64,000 nt of DNA from an uncultured Pseudomonadota bacterium (GCA_903885375.1 CAISIK010000192.1:88255-152254), one strand, 5' to 3'; shown: positions 7,109 to 16,341, numbered from the stretch's first letter. Program-made: numbers and translations. The notes: a model not told the origin generated them from the letters alone.

Positions 7109-9925
7109 TCAGCGACGAGAAACCGAAACGTAGGCGAAGTACCAGTACTGTCCGCCGCAGGTGAGGCCGCCCCCGTAGAACAAGCCGTCGTTGCGGTGCA
7201 GGTCGCCCTTCACGGTGCAGGCCTGGCCGATGTAGTCGCCGCGGTTGTCGTAGTAGAGGTCTCCCGTGCGGAGGTCGCGGATGGTCACCCGCGTGCCGTC
7301 GGCCACCTTCTCGCCGAGGTCCTGGCCTGCGGTGCCCGCGCTCGCGCCGCCGCCCACGCTGGTGAGCGCCGCCTTGTAGAAGTAGTAGCTGCTGCCATCC
7401 GTGCAGGCGAAGGGCCCGCCGTGCCAGCCGCCCGTGTAGTAGGTGGAGGCTTCGCCGGGGGCGCACGTCTTGCCGATGATGCCGCTCCGGTCGGCGTAGT
7501 AGGCATCCTCGCTGGAGATGTCCTTGATGACCACGGGGGTGCCGGCGGGAACGGAGGCGGTGAGGTCACGCGCGCCCGCCGTGGCGGGCGCCGACGCCGC
7601 ACCGGTGCTGATCCCCACCTTGTAGAAGTAGTAGTCGCTGCCGTCCTCGCAGGCGATGGGGCCGCCGTACCAGCCGCCGCCGTGGTCGGTGAGCGCATCG
7701 GTGGCGGTGCAGGACTTGCCGACGATCCCGGCCTTGTCGGCGTAGTAGGCATCCTCCGAGGAGAGGTCGACCAGCTTCACCTTGGCGCCCTTCGCCACCG
7801 GTCCGCTCGCACGGCCGGCCGAGCTGACCGGTGCGGCCGGGGCAGGCGCCTTCGTGGCCGCCGGTGCCGCCGACCCGCGCGCGACCTGCACCTTGTAGAA
7901 GTACATGCTCCCGCCGGGGCAGTCCATCCCGCCGCCGTACCAGAGGCCGTCGTTGCGGTGGAGGTCGCCCGAAACGGTGCAGTTGAGGCCGATGTAGCTC
8001 CCCTTCGAGCCCACGTAGGCATCGTCGGCGTGGATGTCCACGATGGTCACGCCGGTGCCGTTGGCCACCTTGTCGCCGAGGTCCTGCGCGGAGCCCGACG
8101 CCGTGCCGGTGGCGACGCTGCTGTCGGCCGCCACCAGCGCGGCCTTGTAGAAGTAGTACGCCCCGCCGTCGTCGCAGACCATGGGCCCACCGTGGAAGCC
8201 GCCGCCGTTGTGGCTCATCCCCTGGCCGGTGGTGCAGATGAGGCCGATCATCTCCTTGCCCGGGTAGTACGCATCCTCCGGGGAGATTTCGGTGATGCGA
8301 ACCTCGACGTCCGCGGGCAGGTCGTAGGTCAGCGCACCGCCGGTGCTCGTCGTGGCGCGCGGAGCGGCCTTGGGGGGTGTGGCGGCCGCCCCGGCCATCG
8401 GGATGAGCGCCGCCTTGTAGAAGTAGTAGTCGCCGCCGCCGCAGCTGGCGGGGCCGCCGTGCCAGCCTTCCCCGTTGTGGTTGGTGTCGGTGGTGACGGT
8501 GCAGGTGAGACCCACCATCTCGTCGGAGGAGCTGTAGTAGGCATCCTCGGGCGAGAGCGCATCGAGGCGCACGGTCGTGCCCGCGGGGATCGGGGCGAAG
8601 ATCCGGGCGCCGGCCGTGGGCGCGCTCTTCGGGGCGGCGGCGGCCAGCGTGGCGCGGTCGGCCTCCTCCAGCCAGGCACGCGCCTCGGTGACCTGCGGCA
8701 CCGGCACCACGATCACGGTGTCGTCCACCGAAACGGTGGCCTCGCCGTAGGTGGACAGGTAGGTCTCGACCACCCGCCGGGTGGCGCTGCCGCCGCCCTT
8801 GAGCACGCCCTTCACGGCCGTCCAGTCCTTCGTCGCCTGATCGAGCAAGGCAGTACGTGCCGCATCGGTCCGCTTGCTGCGCTCGGACTCCAGCGTCTTC
8901 TTCATCGAATCCGCCCGCTCTGCCGCGGCCTTGGCCTCCGCGTCGGCCCGCGCGGCCTCGGCCGCCATGGCGGCGAAGTCGGTGCCGCGCGTGCTCACGC
9001 TCGCCACGGGGGCGCGCACCGGGGGGGGCTCGGGCACCACCTCGCGGGAGCGCAGGTCGGGGGCCGGCTCCTTGGCGCCCTTCACCAGCTTCCAAGCGGA
9101 GGCGGAGTCGGTGGTGAGCTGCGGGGTCTGGGCGGTGATGCCCATGGCGCCTAAGGATTCGGTGATGAACTCGTGCGACTCCTCGGCGGTGATCACGCCG
9201 TCCTTCTTGCCGTCGAGCTGACCGTCGGCCCAGCCTCGACCGGCGCCCACCCAGAAGTAGGTGAAGGCGCCGTGACCGGTGCCGGGGAGGGGGCGGGCGA
9301 GCTGGTCGGGACCCGCCGCGTTCCACTCCGCGATGCCCTTGACTTGCTGGATCGCCGCGGAGGGCACCACGAAGCGGGTGCCGCCTTCGAGCACGCTGCC
9401 GCCCTGGCGGGTGCCGCCGTTGTAACAGGCGTCGATCACCATCATCAGCTGGCCCGCCCCCGTCTTGCCGACCTTGCGGATCTCGGACACGGTCACGGAG
9501 CGGGCGCGCAGGGCCTCCGGCGCGGTGGGAACGTCATCGCCGAGGAGGAGACGCTCGCCGTCGGGGGAGGCGCCGCCGTGGCCGGCGAAATAGAACCAGA
9601 GGGTGCCACCGGCGCCCACCTGGTGCGCCATGTCCTGCAGCGCGCCGAGGATCACCTCGCGCGAGGCGCCCGCCGTGAGCAGGCGCACGCGGCCCGGGGA
9701 GACGCCGCGGGTGTACACGAGGAAGTCGCGCACGAGCTTGGCATCGGCCACCGCGCCGGGCACGTCGGCCACCCGGAGGTAGTCCTCCACCCCGATGACG
9801 ACGGCGGCATCCTCGGGGCTCGCCTGACCCGTCTTCAGCGGGGCGCCATCGAGGACCGGCAGCGCATCGAACGCGAGGGTCGGCGCCGAGAGGAGGGCGG
9901 CCAGCGTGAGCAGAGTGGGGAGCAT
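7109..9925 (-). CDS. Secreted caspase-like (peptidase C14) protein with six SEDAYY-type repeats
   Basis: 938 residues from ATG 9925, which starts directly at a Sec signal (MLPTLLTLAALLSAPTLA); a GTG 21 bases upstream is possible but less convincing. Residues about 40-225 are a caspase-hemoglobinase fold with the dyad His 116 in FYFAGHGGASPDG and Cys 167 in VIDACYNGG. Residues 234-249 resemble an EF-hand loop (DGQLDGKKDGVITAEE). A charged coiled-coil-like stretch lies at 320-365. Six repeats of 68-72 residues follow at about 440-508, 531-598, 614-682, 706-773, 785-855 and 867-938, each with DAY(Y/V), IG.xC and a YFYK-type end; the last is most diverged. The protease probably acts outside the cytoplasm, with the repeats as ligand- or wall-binding modules. 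Confidence 0.85.
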   Translation of the reverse strand: MLPTLLTLAALLSAPTLAFDALPVLDGAPLKTGQASPEDAAVVIGVEDYLRVADVPGAVADAKLVRDFLVYTRGVSPGRVRLLTAGASREVILGALQDMAHQVGAGGTLWFYFAGHGGASPDGERLLLGDDVPTAPEALRARSVTVSEIRKVGKTGAGQLMMVIDACYNGGTRQGGSVLEGGTRFVVPSAAIQQVKGIAEWNAAGPDQLARPLPGTGHGAFTYFWVGAGRGWADGQLDGKKDGVITAEESHEFITESLGAMGITAQTPQLTTDSASAWKLVKGAKEPAPDLRSREVVPEPPPVRAPVASVSTRGTDFAAMAAEAARADAEAKAAAERADSMKKTLESERSKRTDAARTALLDQATKDWTAVKGVLKGGGSATRRVVETYLSTYGEATVSVDDTVIVVPVPQVTEARAWLEEADRATLAAAAPKSAPTAGARIFAPIPAGTTVRLDALSPEDAYYSSSDEMVGLTCTVTTDTNHNGEGWHGGPASCGGGDYYFYKAALIPMAGAAATPPKAAPRATTSTGGALTYDLPADVEVRITEISPEDAYYPGKEMIGLICTTGQGMSHNGGGFHGGPMVCDDGGAYYFYKAALVAADSSVATGTASGSAQDLGDKVANGTGVTIVDIHADDAYVGSKGSYIGLNCTVSGDLHRNDGLWYGGGMDCPGGSMYFYKVQVARGSAAPAATKAPAPAAPVSSAGRASGPVAKGAKVKLVDLSSEDAYYADKAGIVGKSCTATDALTDHGGGWYGGPIACEDGSDYYFYKVGISTGAASAPATAGARDLTASVPAGTPVVIKDISSEDAYYADRSGIIGKTCAPGEASTYYTGGWHGGPFACTDGSSYYFYKAALTSVGGGASAGTAGQDLGEKVADGTRVTIRDLRTGDLYYDNRGDYIGQACTVKGDLHRNDGLFYGGGLTCGGQYWYFAYVSVSRR

Positions 9926-9968
9926 TGCCCAATTTGTCGCGATCACCCGGAGGCGGCAACCGAAGGGG

Positions 9969-10928
9969 CTATTTCAGATCGACTTGTACCTTGTAGAAGT
10001 AGTAGTACTTCTTCTTGCAGGTGAGGCCGCCGCCGAACCACTTGCCGTCCTGCTGGGGGTGGAGGTCGCCCGTGACTCGGCACTCCTTGCCGATGAAGTC
10101 GGCGCGGTCGGCGTAGAAGGCATCCTCCTCGGAGACACCGCGGATCACCACGGCGGTGCCGTCGGCGAGCGTGCCGGGCAGCTCGGGGAGCGCCGAGGGG
10201 TCTTCAGTGAGCAGATCGCTTGTGGAGGGCGCGCCCGGCGTGGGCCGCAGGAGGTCCTGGCTCGCGTGCGTGGGGTCGCTCGCGAGGGCCACCATGAAGA
10301 AGTAGTAGTTCTCGCCATCCCAGCAGCGCATCGGCCCGCCGTGCCAGCCTTCGGCGTTCTGCGTGAGGTCGTCGGTGGGGTAGCAGGCCTTGCCGATCAC
10401 CGCACCACGGTCGGGGTAGTAGGCATCCTCGGAGGAGAGGCCCACGATCCGCACGGCCTCGCCCGCGCGAATGCTTCGACGCAGGGCCTCCGGGGGCGCC
10501 GGCTCGCCCGACCGCCCGGGCCACGCCCGCGGCTCCGCTGCTGCTGCGGCGGCGGCCGCTCCACCCGCTCCAGCCGTTCCCCCCGCGGGCGCTCCACTGG
10601 TACCGAAGCGGATGCCCTTGCCGATCTGCTGGGCAATCGTGGCGGCAGAGACCGAGCGGGGCTGCGCCGCCGTGCCCGGCACGGTGACCGCCACGGCGTT
10701 GGGGCTGTACGACGCGCCGTTCGCGCATTGCAGGGAACCCTTCCACCAGCCGTCCCCGCTCGAGGTGAGCGCCGTGGTGCCCACTGCGCAGACCTCGCCG
10801 AGCAGGGTTGCCCGGTCCCGCGCGAGGGGGTCGGCCGGGCCGACGTCGGTGACGACCACGACGGTTCCGGTGCCGAGCGTGAGGCTGCCCGCCTGCACGA
10901 GGCCCACGAGGAGGAGGGGAAGCAGCAT
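9969..10928 (-). CDS. Secreted protein with three SEDAYY-type repeats
   Basis: 319 residues from ATG 10928, preceded by AGGAG at a spacing of 8 and overlapping the stop of the upstream gene (TGATG), which settles the start. A Sec signal (MLLPLLLVGLVQA) is followed by a diverged repeat at about 17-84, an Ala/Gly/Pro-rich linker (110-150), a clear repeat at about 153-216 (SSEDAYYPDRGAVIGKAC, WHGG, YYFF) and another at about 253-317 (EEDAFYADRADFIGKEC, WFGG, YYYFYK). It has no catalytic domain. It lies 43 bases ahead of the caspase-like gene and shares its repeat, so the two probably work in one complex or on one ligand. The family is not recognised. Confidence 0.8.
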   Translation of the reverse strand: MLLPLLLVGLVQAGSLTLGTGTVVVVTDVGPADPLARDRATLLGEVCAVGTTALTSSGDGWWKGSLQCANGASYSPNAVAVTVPGTAAQPRSVSAATIAQQIGKGIRFGTSGAPAGGTAGAGGAAAAAAAAEPRAWPGRSGEPAPPEALRRSIRAGEAVRIVGLSSEDAYYPDRGAVIGKACYPTDDLTQNAEGWHGGPMRCWDGENYYFFMVALASDPTHASQDLLRPTPGAPSTSDLLTEDPSALPELPGTLADGTAVVIRGVSEEDAFYADRADFIGKECRVTGDLHPQQDGKWFGGGLTCKKKYYYFYKVQVDLK

Positions 10929-12742
10929 CAGCGGTCTCCTGGGGCCAGTCGGGTGCGCCACACCTCGCCGAAGGGCAAGGTGATCACCAGCTCGTCTATC
11001 GTGCAGCCGCCGTCGAGGCCGACGGTCAGCGCGGTGTCGTGTTGCATGCCCCAGAGCCCGTAGCCGCCCGACACCTCGAAGGTCTGGATCATTCCGCTCG
11101 CCGCCACGTCTACCCGGGTGCCGGCGGGGAGCCCGTCGAGGCGGAGCGAGGAGCCGCCGAGGCCGTTCTCGTACAGATGGAGGGCGTGCTCCGACCAGGG
11201 AGAGCCGTCGCGTGCGTTGGAGCTGGCCGTCACCACGTCGAGGTCGCCGTCACGATCGAAGTCGGCCACTGCGAGGCCGTGCGGCCAGGGCTGGTCGAGG
11301 CCGCTGGCCTCGCTCACGTCGAGCCAGGTCCCGTCGCCCTCGTTGTGCCAGAGCCGGAGGTGGGTTCCCGGGTAGTCCGAGTCCATCACCAGGAGGTCCT
11401 TCCACCCGTCGAGGTCGAAGTCGATGAGCGCCGCCTGCATGTCGCCTTCGTTCCAGTCGGAGTCGGGAGGGCGGGGGCGCGCGAGCCCGATGGCCGCGTT
11501 GTCCTGGCGGGCGAAGGTGCCCCGTCCGTCGTTGAGCAGGAGCTGGGAGGAGTCGGCGCCCTCGCCGGTCCAGTCGTGGTGGATCTCGCCGTGGAAGAGG
11601 TCGAGGTCCCCGTCGTTGTCGGCGTCGGCGCACACGGTGGTGAAGGTGTTGCCGGCGAGCCGACCCCGTTGGTCGCTGAACCCCGGGGTCCAGTAGGTGG
11701 TGGCCATGTGGCCATCGCAGGTGACGGTCGGCGCCGGATCGCAGCGCTGGGTGGTGCACCAGCACGCGTACTGCATGTCGGCGCGGTAGTCGTCGTTGTC
11801 GTCGGCGTCGATGCCGGCGGCCTGGCCGGACTCGACCCAGATGCCGGTGGCGCGGGTGAAGAGCAGGTTCCAGGTGCGCGCGTAGCTGGACTGGATGAGC
11901 TCGGGAACGCCGTCGGCGTCGACATCGCAGGCGGTGGCGCCGTAGCCGGGCCGGCGGTGGCCGCGGTCGAGCCAGTCGGCGTGGGTGCGGGTGGGCAGGA
12001 GGTCCATGCCCGTGCCGCGGGTCACGTCGAAGAAGGTGCCGTCCCCCCGGCCCTGGAACACGTGCGGGCCGCTGGCATCGAGCTCGCCGTACTCCCGATA
12101 CCAGCCCACCACCCAAAGGTCGGGGATGCCGTCACCGTTCCACTCCGTGAACGCGGCCGCCGCCGTGCTGGTGGCGATGGGCTCCTCCACGCCGCTCGCC
12201 CGAACGCGGGTGTAGTGCCCTTGGCCGTCGTTGAGGAAGATGGCGCTCCGGTCGCCTGTGGGGTCGGGGTGGCCCTCGTCGTGGTAGCGACCGGCGAACA
12301 GATCGAGGTCGCCGTCGAGGTCCACGTCGGCGCCCACGTAGAGGCTGTGGCTGCTGCCGACCTTGCCGTCGCGGCCCACGAGGAGGCCGCTCTCCACGGT
12401 CTCGTCCACAAAGGTGCGCCGACCGTCCACCTCCCGGTTCATCAGCACGGCGTGGTGCAGGATGCCGGCAGCCGGGTCGTCGCGCGTGTCGTGCGGACTG
12501 CCGCTGGCGAGCAGGTCCGTCCACCCATCCCCATCGAGGTCGAGCGCGACGGCGTTCGTCGCCGTGAGGTCGGAGAGCCCCCAGCCGCGCGTGGCCTCCG
12601 TGTAGGCGGGGCGGGCGGCGTGCCAGAGGGCGCCCGGCCCGCCGCAGTTGAGCGCGGCGCGCACGCCTCCAGGGCCAGCTCCCGACGCGGGCGTTCGGCC
12701 TTCCCCGGCGATCAGCTGGTGAACGAGGAGGGCGAGCAGCAT
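10928..12742 (-). CDS. VCBS/FG-GAP repeat protein with C-terminal ASPIC/UnbV-like domain
   Basis: 604 residues from ATG 12742 with a short Sec signal (MLLALLVHQLIAGEG). The body carries repeated calcium-loop motifs such as DLDGDGWTDLL, DVDLDGDLDLFAGR, DADNDGDLDLFHG and DFDRDGDLDVVTA, which build a VCBS/FG-GAP propeller. The end (about 515-604: GLPAGTRVDV, GGYGLWGMQHD, DELVITLPFGEVWR) matches the ASPIC/UnbV module that usually closes these proteins. It is first in a four-gene minus-strand unit; its stop overlaps the next start (TGATG). A divergent lipoprotein gene starts within about 25 bases upstream. It is probably a secreted or surface structural/binding protein; ligand unknown. Confidence 0.82.
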   Translation of the reverse strand: MLLALLVHQLIAGEGRTPASGAGPGGVRAALNCGGPGALWHAARPAYTEATRGWGLSDLTATNAVALDLDGDGWTDLLASGSPHDTRDDPAAGILHHAVLMNREVDGRRTFVDETVESGLLVGRDGKVGSSHSLYVGADVDLDGDLDLFAGRYHDEGHPDPTGDRSAIFLNDGQGHYTRVRASGVEEPIATSTAAAAFTEWNGDGIPDLWVVGWYREYGELDASGPHVFQGRGDGTFFDVTRGTGMDLLPTRTHADWLDRGHRRPGYGATACDVDADGVPELIQSSYARTWNLLFTRATGIWVESGQAAGIDADDNDDYRADMQYACWCTTQRCDPAPTVTCDGHMATTYWTPGFSDQRGRLAGNTFTTVCADADNDGDLDLFHGEIHHDWTGEGADSSQLLLNDGRGTFARQDNAAIGLARPRPPDSDWNEGDMQAALIDFDLDGWKDLLVMDSDYPGTHLRLWHNEGDGTWLDVSEASGLDQPWPHGLAVADFDRDGDLDVVTASSNARDGSPWSEHALHLYENGLGGSSLRLDGLPAGTRVDVAASGMIQTFEVSGGYGLWGMQHDTALTVGLDGGCTIDELVITLPFGEVWRTRLAPGDR

Positions 12743-12766
12743 CGGGCGTAGGGTATGATGGGCAGC

Positions 12767-13924
12767 ATGTGGTTGTCCGTTCTGGTGGCGTGCACGGGGG
12801 AGGTGATCCACCACCCCGACACGGCGGGAGAGTCGCCCGTTGCGGGCTTTTCGATTTCCGGCGTCGACCCGTCGAGCGGGCCGGAGTCGGGAGGAACCTT
12901 CGTGCGGATTGCCGGAAGCGGATTTTCCACCGCCACGGCGGTCAAGGTGGGGGGCCAGCCCTGCGCCTCCACCACGCTCCTGTCCTCGACCGAAATATTC
13001 TGCACCACGCCGCCCGGTGCGGTGGGCGAGGTTGCGCTCACCGCGGTCGATGGCACCGACGAGGCGAGCGCCACCTTCACCTACCTCCCCGCGGAGCCCG
13101 ACACCGGCGATACCGGCGAGGCTTCGCCCGTGATCACGGACTGCCTCCTCGAGGAGCCGCTCGCGCTGTCCGACGAGGAGTACCAGTACACCGAAGGCGT
13201 GCTCGGGCGGGTCACGGTTCCCGGCCGCACCGGGTTCGACTCGGTGCCGCTCGGGGTGGAAGCCGAGGCGGGCTGGGGCCCCGCGGCCGACGACCCCGAC
13301 CTGTGGACGTGGTCGGAGATGGCCTTCCTCGCCGCCGCCGGCGAAGCCTCGGAGTACTCGGGCGGTCTCGCGCTTGAGGGCCGGGGCACCTACGCCTTCG
13401 CGGTGCGCTTCCGGGTGGACCACGGCCCCTGGTCGCTCTGCCGCTCCGCCGCGGGCAGCTTCGGCGCCGTGGAGGTGGTGCCCGACACCGTGGAGGAGCC
13501 TGTCGACTATTGCCACATGCAGTGGCCGTGCGACATGACCGCCCCGGCCGGCGAAACCTCGCCCGAGGTGTACGCCTGGATCTACGAGGGCGGGGTCAGC
13601 CAGGGCGCCGGCCAGGGCGTGGGCGTGCTCTTCGACGTGGGCGTGGGCAACGCGGGGAGCGATCCCGAGTCCGACGCGAGCTGGCGCTGGTTCCCGATGG
13701 ACTACTTCGCCGACAAGGATGGCCTCTCCGCCGGCGACCTCGCGAACGACGAGTATGTCGGCACCTTCGCGGTGCCCGGCACCCCCGGCACTTACGCCTA
13801 CACCGCCCGGGCCAGCGCCGACGATGGCCTCACCTGGACGCTCTGCGACCTCGGCGGGGACAGCTGCAACCTCGGCGGCTCCAGTGATGGGTACGACGAC
13901 CCCGGCGTGTGCATCGCCGAGTAG
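12767..13924 (+). CDS. IPT/TIG-domain lipoprotein
   Basis: About 385 residues. I prefer ATG 12767 because it gives the compact lipoprotein signal MWLSVLVAC seen in neighbouring genes; two ATGs at 12755 and 12758 are in frame. Residues about 25-105 are an IPT/TIG immunoglobulin-like domain (SISGVDPSSGPESGGTFVRI, GSGFSTATAVKVGG). After an acidic D/T/G linker the remaining 270 residues are Trp/Gly-rich beta sequence with several Cys (CHMQWPC, CDLGGDSC) and match no family I recognise. It is divergently transcribed from the ASPIC/VCBS gene, with promoters compressed into about 25 bases or lying inside the genes. A surface lipoprotein of unknown role. Confidence 0.75.
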   Translation: MWLSVLVACTGEVIHHPDTAGESPVAGFSISGVDPSSGPESGGTFVRIAGSGFSTATAVKVGGQPCASTTLLSSTEIFCTTPPGAVGEVALTAVDGTDEASATFTYLPAEPDTGDTGEASPVITDCLLEEPLALSDEEYQYTEGVLGRVTVPGRTGFDSVPLGVEAEAGWGPAADDPDLWTWSEMAFLAAAGEASEYSGGLALEGRGTYAFAVRFRVDHGPWSLCRSAAGSFGAVEVVPDTVEEPVDYCHMQWPCDMTAPAGETSPEVYAWIYEGGVSQGAGQGVGVLFDVGVGNAGSDPESDASWRWFPMDYFADKDGLSAGDLANDEYVGTFAVPGTPGTYAYTARASADDGLTWTLCDLGGDSCNLGGSSDGYDDPGVCIAE

Positions 13925-13960
13925 CGGCGCGGCCCCTGTTTCGTGATAGCGCCCGCGCCC

Positions 13961-15283
13961 ATGTCGAAGCTCGGAAGACTCGCGAAGCTCGGCTCCCTCA
14001 CCACGAGGGTCACGGGCAGCTACCTCGGCCAGCAGCTGGCCGGGCTCATGCAGAACGAGGAGCAGCGCAAGGAGGCCGTGGGGAAGCTCCACGTCGAGAA
14101 CGCCGGTCGCATCGTGCAGAACCTCGGCGCGCTCAAGGGCGCGGCCATGAAGGTGGGGCAGGCGGTGGCGCAGGTGGTGGACACGCTCGACATGCCGGCC
14201 GAGGCCAAGGCGGTGCTCGGCAAGCTCCACGACAAGGCGGAGCCGGTGGCGTGGGAGGTCGTGAAGGCCCGGATCGAGGCGGAGCTCGGCGGCCCGGTGG
14301 CGAGCCTGTTCGCGGAGATCGACCCCAGCCCGCTCGGCACCGCCTCTCTCGGCCAGGTGCACGCCGCGCGGCTGCCCGATGGCAGCGACGTGGTGGTGAA
14401 GGTGCTGCATGCCGGCGTGGAGGAGGCCGTTCACAGCGATCTCTCCGCGCTGAAGAACATGCTCGTCGGCGGGCGCTTCCTTCGCCGGAGCAAGGCGGAG
14501 ATCGATGCGTGGTTCGAGGAGATCGACGCGCGCCTCGCCGAGGAGATCGACTACACCAACGAAGCCGGCAACCTGCAGGCCTTCCGCCGGGTGCTCCTCA
14601 ACGACCCCGACGTGATCGTGCCGCGGGTGTACGAGGGCTGGAGCACGAGCAAGGTGCTCACGATGGAGCGCCTGCACGGCAAGCCGCTCGCCTCGTTCGT
14701 GGCCACGGGCACTCCCGAGGCCAGGCAGCGCGCGGGCACGGCGCTCGGCCGCACCTTCTTCGACCTGTTCTACGGCCATCGGATGATCCACGCCGATCCG
14801 CATCCGGGCAACTTCCTCTTCCAGCCCGACGGTCGCCTCGGCCTCCTCGACTTCGGCTGCGTGCGCACCTTCGATCTGGAGTGGGTGGCCGACTACGGCG
14901 CCTGCGCCATCTACACCCGGCGCAACCAGCGCGAGCTGATGATGCGCCACGCCGTCGCGCTGGGCGCCCTCTCCGAGCGCAACGCCGCCTCGGAAGAAAC
15001 GTTGTGGACGCTCGGCCGCGCCATCGGCATCCCCTTCCGCGGCGGTGCGTTCACCACCGGCGGCCCCGAGGATGACGCGCACGAGCACATCGCCCGCATC
15101 ATGCCGAAGGTGATGATCGACTCCCGGCTGCGCGCCCCGAAGGAGCTGGTGTTCCTGCACCGGGCGCTCGGCGGCATCTACTCGATCAACAAGCAGCTCC
15201 AGCCCCGCACCGACTGGGGGCTCGTGATCGAGGCGGCCTACGCGCGCACCCTCAAGGACGCCGGGCGAACGCTCGAAGGCTAG
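13961..15283 (+). CDS. ABC1/ADCK/UbiB family atypical kinase
   Basis: 440 residues from ATG 13961 (an in-frame GTG 18 bases upstream is less likely). The family signature KxGQ is present as KVGQ at 64-67, followed by SLGQVHAARL (nucleotide-binding loop), EIDYTNEAGN, the catalytic IHADPHPGNF and the metal-binding LLDFGCVR. These proteins are ATP-dependent accessory factors for isoprenoid quinone and lipid metabolism (UbiB, COQ8, AarF). A C-terminal transmembrane helix pair like that of E. coli UbiB is not evident, so a soluble ADCK-type protein is more likely. The last 79 bases of the gene and about 98 bases after it recur 1131 bases downstream, where they mark a degraded second copy. Confidence 0.88.
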   Translation: MSKLGRLAKLGSLTTRVTGSYLGQQLAGLMQNEEQRKEAVGKLHVENAGRIVQNLGALKGAAMKVGQAVAQVVDTLDMPAEAKAVLGKLHDKAEPVAWEVVKARIEAELGGPVASLFAEIDPSPLGTASLGQVHAARLPDGSDVVVKVLHAGVEEAVHSDLSALKNMLVGGRFLRRSKAEIDAWFEEIDARLAEEIDYTNEAGNLQAFRRVLLNDPDVIVPRVYEGWSTSKVLTMERLHGKPLASFVATGTPEARQRAGTALGRTFFDLFYGHRMIHADPHPGNFLFQPDGRLGLLDFGCVRTFDLEWVADYGACAIYTRRNQRELMMRHAVALGALSERNAASEETLWTLGRAIGIPFRGGAFTTGGPEDDAHEHIARIMPKVMIDSRLRAPKELVFLHRALGGIYSINKQLQPRTDWGLVIEAAYARTLKDAGRTLEG

Positions 15284-15381
15284 GCGATCGGGGCGGTGCG
15301 GGAATCCCGTCACCGGGGTGGGCGTGGGCAGGCCCGCACCGCGGCGCCGGGGGCAAGATTGCTCCCCCACGGCGGGTTGCA
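15205..15381. repeat. Junction repeat A, copy 1 (end of ABC1-kinase gene plus downstream spacer)
   Basis: These 177 bases are repeated at 16336-16512 with no gaps and about seven differences. The three differences inside the coding part (GCG/GCT, ACC/ACG, CTC/CTG) are all synonymous. The repeat includes the stop region and a GC-rich spacer containing the small palindrome CGGGAATCCCG. The two copies bracket the IS91-type remnant. Confidence 0.9.
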
Positions 15382-16283
15382 TGGCGGCAGACCCACCGCC
15401 GGAGCGTACGCCCGCTCGGGTCGGCTGGGCAAGCCTGTGGGCGGCGAAAAGCGCGATGATCCGCGTCCGAAAGTGAGCTTCGCGCGCACCTCCGTTCCCG
15501 GCCCCGTTCACGCGCTCGCGTGAACCCCCCGGTCGTCGCCGCCGGAGAAGGGCCGGGGCGGCCCAGTGGAGCGAAGCAGGCTCGTGGTGATCGTCAACGC
15601 GCTGGGTGAGCCCTCGGGAACCGTCCGCAGGCGCATGTTCTTTCCACAGTCGGCCGGGGTCGCGCTCGACCACTGCCAGCCGTCAACACCGAATACCCTC
15701 TTTAGAAGCTCGGCCCACCCCAGCGGCGCGTTGTCGGGGAGCTTGTCCCGGCCGCGTTTGCCGTCGCGCTTGACCAGGCGCAGCGCGGCTCGCGCTTCCT
15801 GGTTCGCCTCGTCGGAGCTCGGCACCCTGGGGACCACCTCGCTCCGCCAAGCGGCGTTGCCCGCGAGCACGCCCGCGTAGGGCTCGATTTCGGAAGTGCC
15901 ATCGCTCCACGTTCTCTTCATGGCCACGCGAACCCGCCCATCCGGCAATCGCTCGATCCGGTCGGCGGCGAGCGGCGGACGCAGGATGTACCGGCACAGT
16001 CGCCCCAACCCGCCCCGATCGTGCGCCGCGAGCGACACATTGGCGTGGACATTATAGCCGTTGAAGCTGGCACACCGCGGCCCCAGCGCGTACTCCTTGC
16101 CCCCGAGGGTCACCACCTTTCGTACGCGCTTCCCGGCTCGCTCCCCGAGCGCGACGAGGTTTTTGAGCGACGCCATCTGCAGCCCGCCCTGCGCGTCTTC
16201 GTCGTCCGCCTGCTTCGCGAGCCAGCGCTCGGCGGCGCGGGCGATGTCCTCGACAAGGCGATCCACCACCTCGGTCGAGGGCA
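15382..16283. mobile_element. IS91-type insertion remnant
   Basis: DNA between the two junction repeats. It holds the C-terminal two thirds of an IS91/Y2 transposase on the minus strand, a 20-base perfect palindrome at its 3' end and about 120 bases of unassigned sequence (15382-15505). No terminal inverted repeats or target-site duplication are visible, as expected for rolling-circle IS91 elements. The transposase 5' end is missing, so the element is dead unless helped in trans. Codon use is clearly less GC-biased than in the neighbouring genes. Confidence 0.6.
15506..15525. other. Perfect palindrome at the transposase 3' end, possible oriIS-type hairpin
   Basis: GTTCACGCG-CT-CGCGTGAAC forms a 9-bp stem with a 2-base loop and overlaps the transposase stop codon. 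Rolling-circle elements of the IS91 family carry such a hairpin near the transposase 3' end (oriIS) next to a GAAC or CAAG target. Reading the minus strand, GAAC occurs 8 bases beyond the hairpin (15494-15497). The assignment is by position and shape only; it could instead be a terminator. Confidence 0.4.
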
Positions 16284-16341
16284 GAGACGTTGTGGACGCT
16301 CGGCCACCGGCGGCGCCGAGGATGATGCCCACGAGCCGCAC
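15508..16341 (-). pseudogene. IS91-family (Y2_Tnp type) transposase, N-terminally truncated
   Basis: The open frame encodes 277 residues. The body matches the C-terminal half of IS91-type transposases: RLCRYILRPPLAADRIERLP, GRVRVAMKRTWSDGT, YAGVLAGNAAWRSEVVP and WAELLKRVFGVDGW. The N-terminal HUH motif and the two catalytic tyrosines expected upstream of residue 20 are absent, so it cannot be catalytically active. The first 19 codons (16341-16284) are really the antisense of the degraded ABC1-kinase copy; true transposase similarity begins after them. The C-terminal zinc-finger-like Cys pairs of the family are also eroded (ATPADCGKNMRLR). I read it as a fossil insertion, not an expressed gene. 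Confidence 0.7.

Noticed and set aside
8150-8300. Possible tRNA or structured RNA signal in the repeat-rich genes
   Set aside because: The recurring TTGTAGAAGTAGTA words are antisense codons of the YYFYK motif; no cloverleaf or GTTCRA loop was found here or elsewhere in the window.
12743-15673. Upstream extension of the ASPIC/VCBS gene to a 1581-codon frame
   Set aside because: The extension is antisense to the TIG lipoprotein and the ABC1 kinase. The signal peptide at 12742 defines the true start.
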